Source: CAZQYB01 sp964582985 (lineage in GTDB: Bacteria; Planctomycetota; Phycisphaerae; Sedimentisphaerales; Anaerobacaceae). From it: 37,033 nt of DNA. The translations under genes and the position numbers were made by a program. The notes under the pieces were generated by a model. The model made no database searches and was not told the origin of the DNA. It saw nothing but the letters and a program-made list of their open reading frames with translations. Location of the stretch: assembly GCA_964582985.1 (NCBI GenBank), contig CAZOUM010000028.1, positions 1 through 37,033 on the forward strand, read 5' to 3'. Shown here piece after piece: positions 16,848 to 24,555 of the stretch (its first letter is position 1; each line of letters opens with the position of its first letter).

Positions 16848-17843
16848 TTAATGTGCGCTGGTGCGAATGCCCATTTCCTCTAAGACCTTCCGCAGCTCTT
16901 CCTTCTCTTCGGCTGTTATATTCTCCATAGGCTCTCGTACCGCCCCACTGGGCAGACCAATCAGACTCATTGCTTCTTTAATCACGGTCTGATAGAAAGG
17001 AAGCTCACTTGAGGATATGTATGGCGAAAGAATCGTTGGTATTTCACTGCGTCTTTGCGCAAGCTCGGCCAGAAACTGTTGATATGGCGCTATTTTATCC
17101 GCAAGTTGTGCCAATTTATCAAAGTTCCTCTGCTGAGCAGCTTCGTAAAAGCTAATAGCAATGTCAGGTGCAAAATTGGCAAACTCCGTGACAAACCCCG
17201 GACATCCATACAGCGCGCAGAATGAGTACATCAACTGTCCTATGCCGCATATTATTACCATATCTTTTGGGTCCACCGCCTTTTGCATCCAGTAATAAGC
17301 CACAGCATTAGCTGTGTTTTCCTTATCAGCTACAATGTTTTCGATTTTTGAAAGTCTCGCCATAAGGTCCGGCGGTATCCACAACGTACTTGTCACCGGA
17401 TTATTGTAAATCATAATCCCGATATCTATATTCTCCGCCACTTCTTTGAAGTGCCTGAACAACCCCTCTTTCGTAGGTGGTTGGTAGTAGGGACTTACAA
17501 TGAGTACACCGTCGGCCCCAACCTGTTGCGCATACTGGCTCATCTCTATAGTCAACCTTGTTCCAGGCCGACCGGTCCCTGCTACAACGGGGAATCTACC
17601 CGCAACTTCTTCAACAGCGACGGCTATTGCTTTCTTGCACTCATCATCGGTCATTGCATAGAATTCGGCTGTGCTGCCGGTAGTGAGAAAAACAGCATCC
17701 TGGCCTTCGAGAGCATTTATTGTGAAGTTAAGCGACTTTCTGAGCACTTTCTCATCTAACCGGCCCTTTTCATCGAATGGGCTGACCACCAGGTGAATTA
17801 TGCCCTTTATCTTGTCTTTTAGCTCTTTTGGTTTCATAGACAC
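16848..17843 (-). CDS. DHDPS/N-acetylneuraminate lyase-family aldolase 2
   Basis: A 331-residue class-I aldolase or dehydratase of the DapA/NanA superfamily, cytosolic. The Schiff-base lysine is K174 (VADKENT), the catalytic tyrosine is Y146 (IMIYNNP), and the TTGSTAE and SPYYQPP motifs are present. The position equivalent to E. coli DapA Arg138 (in YNVPSRT) is occupied by Thr in YNNPVTS, which argues against dihydrodipicolinate synthase activity. Sugar-acid or other 2-keto-acid substrates are more likely. The start is GTG at 17843, with GGGAG seven bases upstream; an ATG two codons later is worse placed. It is the last gene of the TRAP operon, 58 bases downstream of a second, distinct family member. 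The exact substrate cannot be read from sequence. Confidence 0.9.
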   Translation of the reverse strand: MSMKPKELKDKIKGIIHLVVSPFDEKGRLDEKVLRKSLNFTINALEGQDAVFLTTGSTAEFYAMTDDECKKAIAVAVEEVAGRFPVVAGTGRPGTRLTIEMSQYAQQVGADGVLIVSPYYQPPTKEGLFRHFKEVAENIDIGIMIYNNPVTSTLWIPPDLMARLSKIENIVADKENTANAVAYYWMQKAVDPKDMVIICGIGQLMYSFCALYGCPGFVTEFANFAPDIAISFYEAAQQRNFDKLAQLADKIAPYQQFLAELAQRRSEIPTILSPYISSSELPFYQTVIKEAMSLIGLPSGAVREPMENITAEEKEELRKVLEEMGIRTSAH

Positions 17844-17901
17844 AATTTCGCTCCCTTTCTCTCAACCTTACACCTGTTGCAAGAAGATTCATACTCTTTA
17901 A

Positions 17902-18819
17902 CTAAATGATATTCAACTTTCTCATAATTTTCTCAACTTCAGCTATTTCTTCCTTTGTGCCAGGCATAAGAGGCAGTCTCGGAATACCGGCATTGTACCC
18001 AATCATTTTCATAGCGTCCTTTAAAAGACAGGCTGGATTACTTCGGCCACCCAGTGAGAAGGCCCTGAATAACGGCAGAAACTCCTGCTGCATCCGCGCG
18101 GCTTCTTCAACCTTGCCTTCGAGAAAAATTTCAATCATATGTCTCAGCCGGTCTCCAATTAAATGCGACCCGCCGCTCACGATGCCACCCATTCTTTTCT
18201 CTCCTCCTTCGGCAAAAGCCTCCAGAATCATAGCATCGTCGCCACAGTATACGATGAAATCCTCCGGTGTTCTGTTGATGAATTCGGTAATCTGTTTGGG
18301 ATTTATCTCCGCCTCTTCCTTTATACCGACAATATTCGGTATTTTTGCAAGGTTTGCCGCCGTCTCCGGATTTATATTAACGCCGGTGAATAGCGGAATA
18401 TTATACAGAATCAAATCAATTTCAATTTCTTCAGCAATCTTCTTAAAATGATTGTACAGCTCTTTTTGGCTCGGCCTTGTATAGTACGGAGAGACCACCA
18501 TAACCAAATCATAGCCCAATTCTTCCGCCTTTTTGCTTAATGCAATCGTTTCAATAGTAGAAACCACCGCCGTACCTGCAATCAGAGGTATCTTATCTCC
18601 AACCGCCTTTTTCACAACTTCAAAAATCTTAGCCCTCTCATCAAAACTCATAGTAAAGAATTCTCCGGTAGTGCCGGTCAGTATGATTGAGTCAGCCTTT
18701 TTGTCTTCAACCAGTTTTTCAGCGACACTCACCGCCGCCTCATAATCTACACTCTGGTCCTCCTTAAAAGGAGTTATCATTGGAACCAATATCTTCCCGT
18801 AGTAATTTTTGTTGAACAT
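17902..18819 (-). CDS. DHDPS/N-acetylneuraminate lyase-family aldolase 1
   Basis: A 305-residue protein of the same superfamily, close to the usual family length of about 295. It has the TGTTGEFFTM phosphate/carboxylate motif, SPYYTRP, the catalytic tyrosine Y139 (LILYNIP) and the Schiff-base lysine K167 (VGIKEEA). The residue equivalent to DapA Arg138 is Phe (YNIPLFT), closer to the aliphatic residue of N-acetylneuraminate lyases than to DapA, so lysine biosynthesis is unlikely. GGAG seven bases before the ATG fixes the start. It lies 42 bases downstream of the UroD-like gene and 58 bases upstream of aldolase 2. Together with the TRAP transporter it suggests cleavage of an imported sialic-acid-like, keto-deoxy or related sugar acid. 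The substrate is inferred. Confidence 0.91.
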   Translation of the reverse strand: MFNKNYYGKILVPMITPFKEDQSVDYEAAVSVAEKLVEDKKADSIILTGTTGEFFTMSFDERAKIFEVVKKAVGDKIPLIAGTAVVSTIETIALSKKAEELGYDLVMVVSPYYTRPSQKELYNHFKKIAEEIEIDLILYNIPLFTGVNINPETAANLAKIPNIVGIKEEAEINPKQITEFINRTPEDFIVYCGDDAMILEAFAEGGEKRMGGIVSGGSHLIGDRLRHMIEIFLEGKVEEAARMQQEFLPLFRAFSLGGRSNPACLLKDAMKMIGYNAGIPRLPLMPGTKEEIAEVEKIMRKLNII

Positions 18820-18861
18820 AGCTCTACTCCAAATTATAAAAAGATTTTGTAGGTTAAACGT

Positions 18862-19881
18862 CTATACGATAGACTCCCATGTTTCAAAAACGGTCTCAAT
18901 ATTTTCTATCGGGTCCTTCAATCCAAATTCGCACTGAGCAATTATTCCTCCTTCCGGCGTCCATAGCGCATTCTTAACTCTTTTTACAGCTTCAGTCACT
19001 TCATCCTTCGTACCAAACGACAGTACCTGCTGCCTGTCTATCTCGCCCCAGAACGTAATCTGACCTTTATACTTCTTTCCGATACCCTCTATGTCCATAC
19101 AGAACAATTGCGAGTTGATAGCGTCTACGCCCACTTCTATCAACTCCGGGTAAATCTTCTCGATACACCCGTCCGAATGAAAGAAAGCATATTTTCCTTT
19201 CGAGTGTATCAAATCGCAGTAATCCTTATACAACGGCTTAAAAAGCTCCCGCCACATTTCCGGAGAAATAAGTAAACCTCGCTGATGGCCCCAGTCGTCC
19301 ATAAATGATATACCGTCTACGTCTGTTTCTATCCATCTTTTTAATTCCTCCATAAAGAATTCGTGAACTATATCGCGCAGACGGTAAATATCTTTGGAAC
19401 CATAAGAAAGCTCAATGAATAGCTTCTCCGTACCAAACAAGAATTGCATTCTCTCAAAAGGCCTGACCGTCGTCCACCCCAGCGTAAACGTGTCCGTTTG
19501 CGCACACATCCGGTTGACCTTTGGGAAATCGGCCCCTTCTAATATCTCGTACGGTGCGGTTAAGTTTTTAACTTCCGACATATCTTTGATTGGAGGGTCT
19601 TTGACCTCACCTGTAATACCGTCTTCCGCGACGTGCCACTCGCAGCCCCATTCATCCGAAGCAACTTCATCACGTTTGTATCTGGCGCCTCTTGTTCTTT
19701 TTCCCCTGCCGTAGTTAAACTCTAAAATAGTAATATCCTCCGGATACTTTTCCAAAACCGCATCCACTTCACTTTGTCTATACATCTTTACCCCCGGCAG
19801 CCTCCACAGATGCCTGGGGACACGGTCCGGGCTCCCAAATTCCAAGGCCCTTACAACTCTTTCTCTGCTGGTCATACCCAT
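18862..19881 (-). CDS. Uroporphyrinogen-decarboxylase-family protein, not HemE
   Basis: A 339-residue TIM-barrel protein of the UroD superfamily, recognised from MTSRERVVRALEF, VDGISFMDDWG and the loop FFHSDGCIEKIYPEL. HemE hallmarks such as the N-terminal RQAGRY motif are absent. The HxC zinc motif of MtaA/CmuA methyltransferases is also not present (the sequence is H-S-D-G-C), so neither haem synthesis nor classic corrinoid methyl transfer is supported. Members of this subgroup often accompany carbohydrate catabolic genes in PVC bacteria and have no settled function. The frame opens at 19917, overlapping dctM by 17 bases, but M13 at 19881 starts the conserved N-terminus and has GGA eight bases upstream. 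It is within the TRAP-aldolase operon. Confidence 0.85.
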   Translation of the reverse strand: MGMTSRERVVRALEFGSPDRVPRHLWRLPGVKMYRQSEVDAVLEKYPEDITILEFNYGRGKRTRGARYKRDEVASDEWGCEWHVAEDGITGEVKDPPIKDMSEVKNLTAPYEILEGADFPKVNRMCAQTDTFTLGWTTVRPFERMQFLFGTEKLFIELSYGSKDIYRLRDIVHEFFMEELKRWIETDVDGISFMDDWGHQRGLLISPEMWRELFKPLYKDYCDLIHSKGKYAFFHSDGCIEKIYPELIEVGVDAINSQLFCMDIEGIGKKYKGQITFWGEIDRQQVLSFGTKDEVTEAVKRVKNALWTPEGGIIAQCEFGLKDPIENIETVFETWESIV

Positions 19882-19900
19882 CGATATATTCCAAACAAGT

Positions 19901-21196
19901 CTACGTGTGCAAGCCAAAACACCTCGGCAGCCACATCACGATTTCCGGCACATACGTAATCAGCAAGAGTATACAAATACTCGCCGCTATAAACGGAAGC
20001 ATCTCTTTCACTATCTTTTCAATCGACAACCCGCTGACGATACTGCCCGTAAAAAGCGCCGCTCCATAAGGAGGCGTAATTAGACCTATTGCGAGATTAA
20101 AAGTCACTATAACGCCGAAATGTATGCGGTCTATCCCTAATTTACCGGCTAAAGGCAAAAGGATTGGAACAAGGATTAGAATTGCCGGCAGGCTGTCCAT
20201 CATCATTCCCCAGATTAGGAGGAAAAGATTCAAGATAAGTAGTATCACCCACGGTCTATCACTTATGGAAAGTAAAAGATTTGCGAACGTCTCCGGTATC
20301 CTCTCGTATGCCAGGATCCATCCAAAAACATTCGAAGCCCCAGCTAACATAAGAATTGAGGCCGAAAGGACCCCCGCCCTGACAAAAACCTTGCTGAGGG
20401 ATTTTACATCAATCCTGCTCCTCTTATATGCCACAATCAAAACAAAACCATAAGCGACCGCCACCGCCGATGCTTCGGTCGGCGTACAAAAGCCCCCAAG
20501 TATTCCACCCAGTATAATAAAGGGCATCAAAAGAAATGGTATGGCCCCGAGTGTGACTTTGACCGCTTCTATGAAACCTATTTTCCTCTCAAACCGTGGG
20601 AAACCTCTCATCCTCGATACTATCAGAATTACCAGGCACTGTGCCACACCTACCAGCACCCCCGGCAACGCCCCTCCCAAAAGCAGCCCCCCTATCGATA
20701 TGCCCGTTACCGCTCCAACTAAAACCAGCGGAATACTAGGAGGGATAATGGGCCCCTGAATCGCTGAGCTTATGGTCAAGGCCGTGCTGAATCCCTTACT
20801 GTATCCCCCCTTTTCCATCATTTTTATTTCCAGCGGACCGAGTCCAGCTACATCGGATATAGCCGAGCCCGAACAGCCGCCGAACAGCATACTCGCTAAC
20901 ACATTTACATACCCCAATCCGCCGCGAAAGCGACCTACTGAAATGTTGGCAAAATTCAGCAGTTTCTCTGCCGTCCCCGAATAAACCATCAATTCACCAG
21001 CTAACATAAAAAACGGTATCGCCATAAGTGTAAACGTATCTATGCCGGTGAACATACGGTGAACGATAATCCACGGCGTCTGCCCGGTTGCGAGCAAATA
21101 GGAAGCGGAACTAAAAAGCATGCAAAAAGCAAGCGGCATCCCAAGAATCATAAATGCCACGAAAAGACAGAGCATAAGTATCAGAGCAAACTGCAA
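19901..21196 (-). CDS. dctM: TRAP transporter large permease, DctM
   Basis: A 431-residue polytopic inner-membrane protein with about twelve hydrophobic segments. It is the DctM subunit that carries substrate and Na+ across the membrane. Family signatures include MAIPFFMLAGELM, LFGGCSGSAISDVAGLG and the PPSIPLV/TPPYGAALF re-entrant loops. The start codon is TTG at 21196, supported by a strong GGAGGATT seven bases upstream inside the end of dctQ. It begins two bases after the dctQ stop. The 3' end approaches the UroD-like gene. DctM, DctQ and DctP together form a complete tripartite transporter. The substrate is expected to be a carboxylate, as for characterised TRAP systems. Confidence 0.95.
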   Translation of the reverse strand: MQFALILMLCLFVAFMILGMPLAFCMLFSSASYLLATGQTPWIIVHRMFTGIDTFTLMAIPFFMLAGELMVYSGTAEKLLNFANISVGRFRGGLGYVNVLASMLFGGCSGSAISDVAGLGPLEIKMMEKGGYSKGFSTALTISSAIQGPIIPPSIPLVLVGAVTGISIGGLLLGGALPGVLVGVAQCLVILIVSRMRGFPRFERKIGFIEAVKVTLGAIPFLLMPFIILGGILGGFCTPTEASAVAVAYGFVLIVAYKRSRIDVKSLSKVFVRAGVLSASILMLAGASNVFGWILAYERIPETFANLLLSISDRPWVILLILNLFLLIWGMMMDSLPAILILVPILLPLAGKLGIDRIHFGVIVTFNLAIGLITPPYGAALFTGSIVSGLSIEKIVKEMLPFIAASICILLLITYVPEIVMWLPRCFGLHT

Positions 21197-21198
21197 GC

Positions 21199-21750
21199 TT
21201 AATCCTCCTCTGAGACCAAGTCTTCTTCGCTGTCTTTATTGCCGGCTTCCTCCCCCTGAATATTCTTTGCGATTATTTCAACCATCATCAACAATGCGCC
21301 TATCGGCAAAGCAAGATACACCCAGAAAAAAGATATCCTCAAAGCCGGCGTCTTACCTATCCACTCCTCCATCGCCATCACACATCCCTGCCAGAAAACA
21401 ACTGCAAGCACCAAAAAAACAAGGCCGTCAAGAAACAGCTTCCATTTCCTGCGAAATCCGGCGCCGAATTTTTGGATGACAAATGTTAGAGAAGGATGTT
21501 TCTCTTTCCTGATGGCCGCGGCACTGCCAACCAGCACCATGTAAAACATAACGTATCTCGCAAGCTCCTCGGTCCAGAACGGCGAAGATGTAAGAACGTA
21601 ACGGAAAATCACCTCTAATATTATTACGACAAACATTATCATCAGCAGAATTGCCGTCGTCACTCGGATTGCCCCGAGCAAACCCCCACTACCACACTTT
21701 CTTTGATTAGGGCCAAAATCCATCTTTTCTTGTGTCCCCTGGGTTCCCAT
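21199..21750 (-). CDS. dctQ: TRAP transporter small permease, DctQ
   Basis: A 183-residue membrane protein with four predicted helices, the normal topology for DctQ. It has the family pattern of a first helix, then VIFRYVLTSSPFWTEELARY and AAAIRKEKHPSL. The last 20 residues are acidic (EEAGNKDSEEDLVSEED). The start ATG overlaps the dctP stop by one base (TAATG), giving translational coupling. The dctM start follows two bases after its own stop. The subunit is required for assembly of the P-Q-M complex. Confidence 0.93.
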   Translation of the reverse strand: MGTQGTQEKMDFGPNQRKCGSGGLLGAIRVTTAILLMIMFVVIILEVIFRYVLTSSPFWTEELARYVMFYMVLVGSAAAIRKEKHPSLTFVIQKFGAGFRRKWKLFLDGLVFLVLAVVFWQGCVMAMEEWIGKTPALRISFFWVYLALPIGALLMMVEIIAKNIQGEEAGNKDSEEDLVSEED

Positions 21751-22814
21751 TACTTCCGTGTTGCCTTCGTAGATTCCATCTCTTTTCTCAACTGCTCCTC
21801 AGCCGCCTCAATCGATGCAAAAAAATCTGAAACTAATTCTTTGCCGTGTTTCTTTTCCACCCATTCGCGCACGTACGGAAGCGCTCTGTCCCTGAACATT
21901 CGCATCTCCTGCGGTGTAGGCTCATATACCTCCATCCTGGATTTGAGTTTCTCCAAAGCCATCGTATCCAGCAGTTCCCCGAAACCGTCGTATGTCAGTC
22001 GTGCCACCTTCTCCGCTTCAACAAGAGCCACTTTAAGATCATCCGGCAACGACTGATACCATTTCTCATTGCAAAGAAACGCCCCGACTCCCATCAGATG
22101 GCCTGTCAAGGTCAAATGTTTTTGAACCTGATATAGTTTTCCCATCACGATGTTCTGCAGTGTGGTTTCTTCTCCGTCCACCACCTTCGTCTGCAAACTT
22201 GTATACAACTCTAACCACGCAATAGGGATAGGTCTTGCAGCACAGGATTCCATCAGCTTCATATGGGCCTTGATTTCCATCGTCCTCATTTTAAGACCCT
22301 TCATATCATCAACTGTCCTTATCTGCCGAACGTTATTTGTCATATGTCTAAAGCCGAAAGGCCCAAGCGACAGGATTCTAATGCCCGTTTTCTTTGCACA
22401 ATCCTCTATTAGTTTCTTGGTGAACGGATTCTCATTGTGCAGCACCATTCTTGCGGTCGCCCTCGAAGAGAACAGGTACGGCATGTCAAGAATTTCAAGA
22501 GGTTCGTAGTATAGCGACGCTAAAACACCCGAACTAATATCTGCGATTTGTATCGTTCCTTTCCTAACCTGCTGCACCGATGATACCTGCCCCGCTAATT
22601 GCCCACCTGGAAAAATCTCAACCTTGATTCTCCCTCCGGACAATTTCTCAACCTCCGCCTTGAAAACTACCGCCTTGGCACTCGAAGCCTGCACCATCGG
22701 GTCCGCCACACCAATGTGACTGTACCTTATCACGAACTCCTGCTTTGCAATTCCTGGTTCGACACACGCACATAACACTATGCATATAGACATGTAAGAG
22801 AGCGAGCTTTTCAT
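21750..22814 (-). CDS. dctP: TRAP transporter substrate-binding protein, DctP family
   Basis: A 354-residue extracytoplasmic solute receptor. The first 23 residues are a signal peptide; L14-C-A-C17 could also serve as a lipobox, so lipidation is possible. The mature protein shows the DctP fold: RYSHIGVADPM, KVEIFPGGQLAGQ, the carboxylate-binding arginine R177 in GLKMRTME, and WLELYTSLQTKVVDGEE. R177 is the residue that salt-bridges the ligand carboxylate in the family, which supports an acidic ligand. AGAGG precedes the ATG. It is the first gene of the operon, with 413 bases of upstream DNA available for a promoter. No dedicated regulator is adjacent. The ligand may be the substrate of the two downstream aldolases, an operon-based inference. 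Confidence 0.94.
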   Translation of the reverse strand: MKSSLSYMSICIVLCACVEPGIAKQEFVIRYSHIGVADPMVQASSAKAVVFKAEVEKLSGGRIKVEIFPGGQLAGQVSSVQQVRKGTIQIADISSGVLASLYYEPLEILDMPYLFSSRATARMVLHNENPFTKKLIEDCAKKTGIRILSLGPFGFRHMTNNVRQIRTVDDMKGLKMRTMEIKAHMKLMESCAARPIPIAWLELYTSLQTKVVDGEETTLQNIVMGKLYQVQKHLTLTGHLMGVGAFLCNEKWYQSLPDDLKVALVEAEKVARLTYDGFGELLDTMALEKLKSRMEVYEPTPQEMRMFRDRALPYVREWVEKKHGKELVSDFFASIEAAEEQLRKEMESTKATRK

Positions 22815-23227
22815 TTTTCTAACCTCTGTTTTTCAGCATGTATTTTTTATTCTTATTAACAGCACAATGTTGGCGGTTTACTATCGTGGCCGCATAATAT
22901 ACCCGAATCAGTCCCCAATTCCAATATCTTCTGTAGAAACTTGTCCGCAGGCGCAATAGAACCCTTCTTTTTGAATGCTGTTCTTCGAATATTGGTGTCC
23001 GTGTCAAATTTTGATGGTTAAGTCTGCGATTTACGGGTGCCTGGCCGTGCCATCCGGCAGGCACTTGTACTTCCTTTGGCAGGATGCCGAAGATAGCGGA
23101 AATTATCCATAAGGTTGATTCGTAATTGGCTAAAGGTATCTAAAACGTGTTTCAGTCAAGAAACAATGCTTCCTGGCTTTTCGGCTGCTGTATAACCCCA
23201 CAGCCTCCAAGCTATCATACGAAAACA
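22815..23227. other. Non-coding region upstream of the TRAP operon
   Basis: No credible gene was found. A frame of 81 codons on the minus strand (22819-23064) has no recognisable domain or ribosome site. The segment is expected to hold the dctP promoter and the end of the ACT-protein transcript. Neither a promoter consensus nor a strong hairpin with a T-run could be supported by eye. Confidence 0.45.
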
Positions 23228-23680
23228 CTATCGTCTTGAGGCCCGTGGTCTTCTGAGTACCGGTTTAGATTTGCTGTCTTTCCTGTGGTCCTGCTGAAGG
23301 ACGCGCATTGCTTTTTTTACGTTAGCAACCTTTAGGACGCCGGTTGTTCGGCCGCCCTTTGCGCCTGCCGTGCAATATGCGTATGCAATGTTTATGTGGG
23401 CTTTGGCCAGTTTTTCAGCTACCACTGCAAGCGCCCCGGATTTGTTGGTCAGGCTTACACACAATACTTCCGTCTCGCTGTAAGGCATATTTAGTTTCGA
23501 CAGTATCTCTCTGGCCCTGTCAGGCGCAGCAAAGACCACCCTCATAACACCTTGTTCAACAGAATCCATCATCGTCATAGCTATGATGTTAATTTTGGCG
23601 TGCGCAAACTCGACGAGGACCTGAGCCAACACTCCCGGCTTGTTGACCATAAAGACTGAAAATTGTACTGCAATATACAT
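23228..23680 (-). CDS. Tandem ACT-domain protein
   Basis: A 150-residue cytosolic protein made of two ACT domains (about 1-66 and 68-125) with a basic tail ending RRPRASRR. Repeat 1 has FMVNKPGVLAQVLVEFAHAKINI and repeat 2 has LTNKSGALAVVAEKLAKAHINI, the usual ligand-loop Gly/Asp region followed by a long helix. Stand-alone double-ACT proteins bind amino acids and are presumed regulatory; no enzyme domain is fused here. AAAGG seven bases upstream of the ATG supports the start. It lies 26 bases downstream of the STAS gene on the same strand, so the two may be co-transcribed. No functional link to the flanking catabolic genes is evident. Confidence 0.88.
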   Translation of the reverse strand: MYIAVQFSVFMVNKPGVLAQVLVEFAHAKINIIAMTMMDSVEQGVMRVVFAAPDRAREILSKLNMPYSETEVLCVSLTNKSGALAVVAEKLAKAHINIAYAYCTAGAKGGRTTGVLKVANVKKAMRVLQQDHRKDSKSKPVLRRPRASRR

Positions 23681-23706
23681 ACCTCAGCCTTTCTTATTAA
23701 ACTGAC

Positions 23707-24069
23707 TCAATTTTCGCTTTCTGCTCTGAAGGCGCTTTCTTTATCCGGGAAAAATTTGAATACCTTGTCCAGATTTGTTATTCTGAAGACCCTGTGCAGT
23801 TGCGGATTTATAGCGCTTATCACAACATCACCGTTATACGTCTGCAGTTTAGCTCGAATGTCCAAAAGAAGCCCCAACACCTGAGACGAAAAGAACTTTA
23901 CTCGCTCAAAGTCAAATACAATTCTGTCTGGATGGCTCTTTTCAATAAATCCCTTTATCCGTTCGGAAGCGGAGGATATACCTTCTACGTCGCTTATTGA
24001 GGTGGCTCTGAACGCCACCGTCGCCATAGTTCCCTGGCTGGTTATTTCGACACCAACTTCTTTGTCCAT
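23707..24069 (-). CDS. STAS-domain protein (anti-sigma-factor-antagonist type)
   Basis: A 120-residue single STAS domain, like SpoIIAA or RsbV. The diagnostic segment is RIVFDFERVKFFSSQVLGLLLDI; the serine pair before the helix marks the site where family members are phosphorylated by an anti-sigma kinase. The C-terminal half (VVISAINPQLHRVFRITNLDKVFKFF) fits the last strands and helix. The frame is open to an ATG at 24135, but M23 at 24069 begins the domain and has AAAGGAG 11 bases upstream, so it is preferred. No partner kinase or phosphatase gene is in the window. It may be part of a partner-switching pathway encoded elsewhere. Confidence 0.88.
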   Translation of the reverse strand: MDKEVGVEITSQGTMATVAFRATSISDVEGISSASERIKGFIEKSHPDRIVFDFERVKFFSSQVLGLLLDIRAKLQTYNGDVVISAINPQLHRVFRITNLDKVFKFFPDKESAFRAESEN

Positions 24070-24150
24070 CCCAATCAATACTCCTTTTAGAACACAATTG
24101 TTCGCACGCCCGGGGCTAACGCCGCGACTTCCCATCTTCTGTATATACTG

Positions 24151-24455
24151 CTATCTTTGTGCGCTCTTGTCAACCAAATTAGGAGCCCAAATCGCTGCTC
24201 CTATATGCTGCTGACGATTTTCGCCCATAGTATAATAATAAACGGTAACAAGCTTTCTGTCCAGCCTTTGGATATTTCCTCTATTTCCAAAGTCAGAAAA
24301 AAACCAAGGCCCCTTCCAGCTCTTACCGCGGTCGCGGGAAATGAGAAATTTGTCATTTCTGTCGCACCTGATTGCAAAATCCGGCTGCCCCTGTCTGACG
24401 TTAGTGCCTAAGCTGAAAAAAACACAACAATCGCAAAAACCACATTGCTGTGCAT
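24151..24455 (-). pseudogene. Frameshifted, truncated sialidase-like remnant with signal peptide
   Basis: An ATG at 24455 opens a 15-residue hydrophobic peptide (MHSNVVFAIVVFFSA) ending at TAG 24408-24410. In the -1 frame an uninterrupted stretch continues to TAG at 24151-24153 and reads as the C-terminal end of a BNR propeller: RDRGKSWKGPWFF, LVTVYYYTMGENR, AAIWAPN. This matches the last 55 residues of the 1327-aa chimera encoded at 29456-33439 (KDNGKTWGN, VITVYYWATPEHR, ATIWDPD). The frames meet at a run of seven T; one extra T would fuse signal peptide and domain into an ORF of about 100 codons. Even restored, it would be only a fragment of a propeller, so it is most simply an internally deleted and frameshifted gene. 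GGACGGAT precedes the ATG. Confidence 0.72.
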
Positions 24456-24555
24456 ATTATATCCGTCCATCAATCTTATGAACACTTATCTTTCTCTTTC
24501 GTTGAAGTCTTAAGGGATTTCCCTTATCAAAAATACCGACCTGCTATCATTATTC

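Noticed and set aside
16848..18819. dapA (lysine biosynthesis) assignment for the two aldolases
   Set aside because: Both lack the Arg equivalent to DapA Arg138 and sit in a transporter operon rather than with lysine genes.
18862..19881. hemE assignment for the UroD-like gene
   Set aside because: HemE signature motifs are absent and no haem genes are adjacent.
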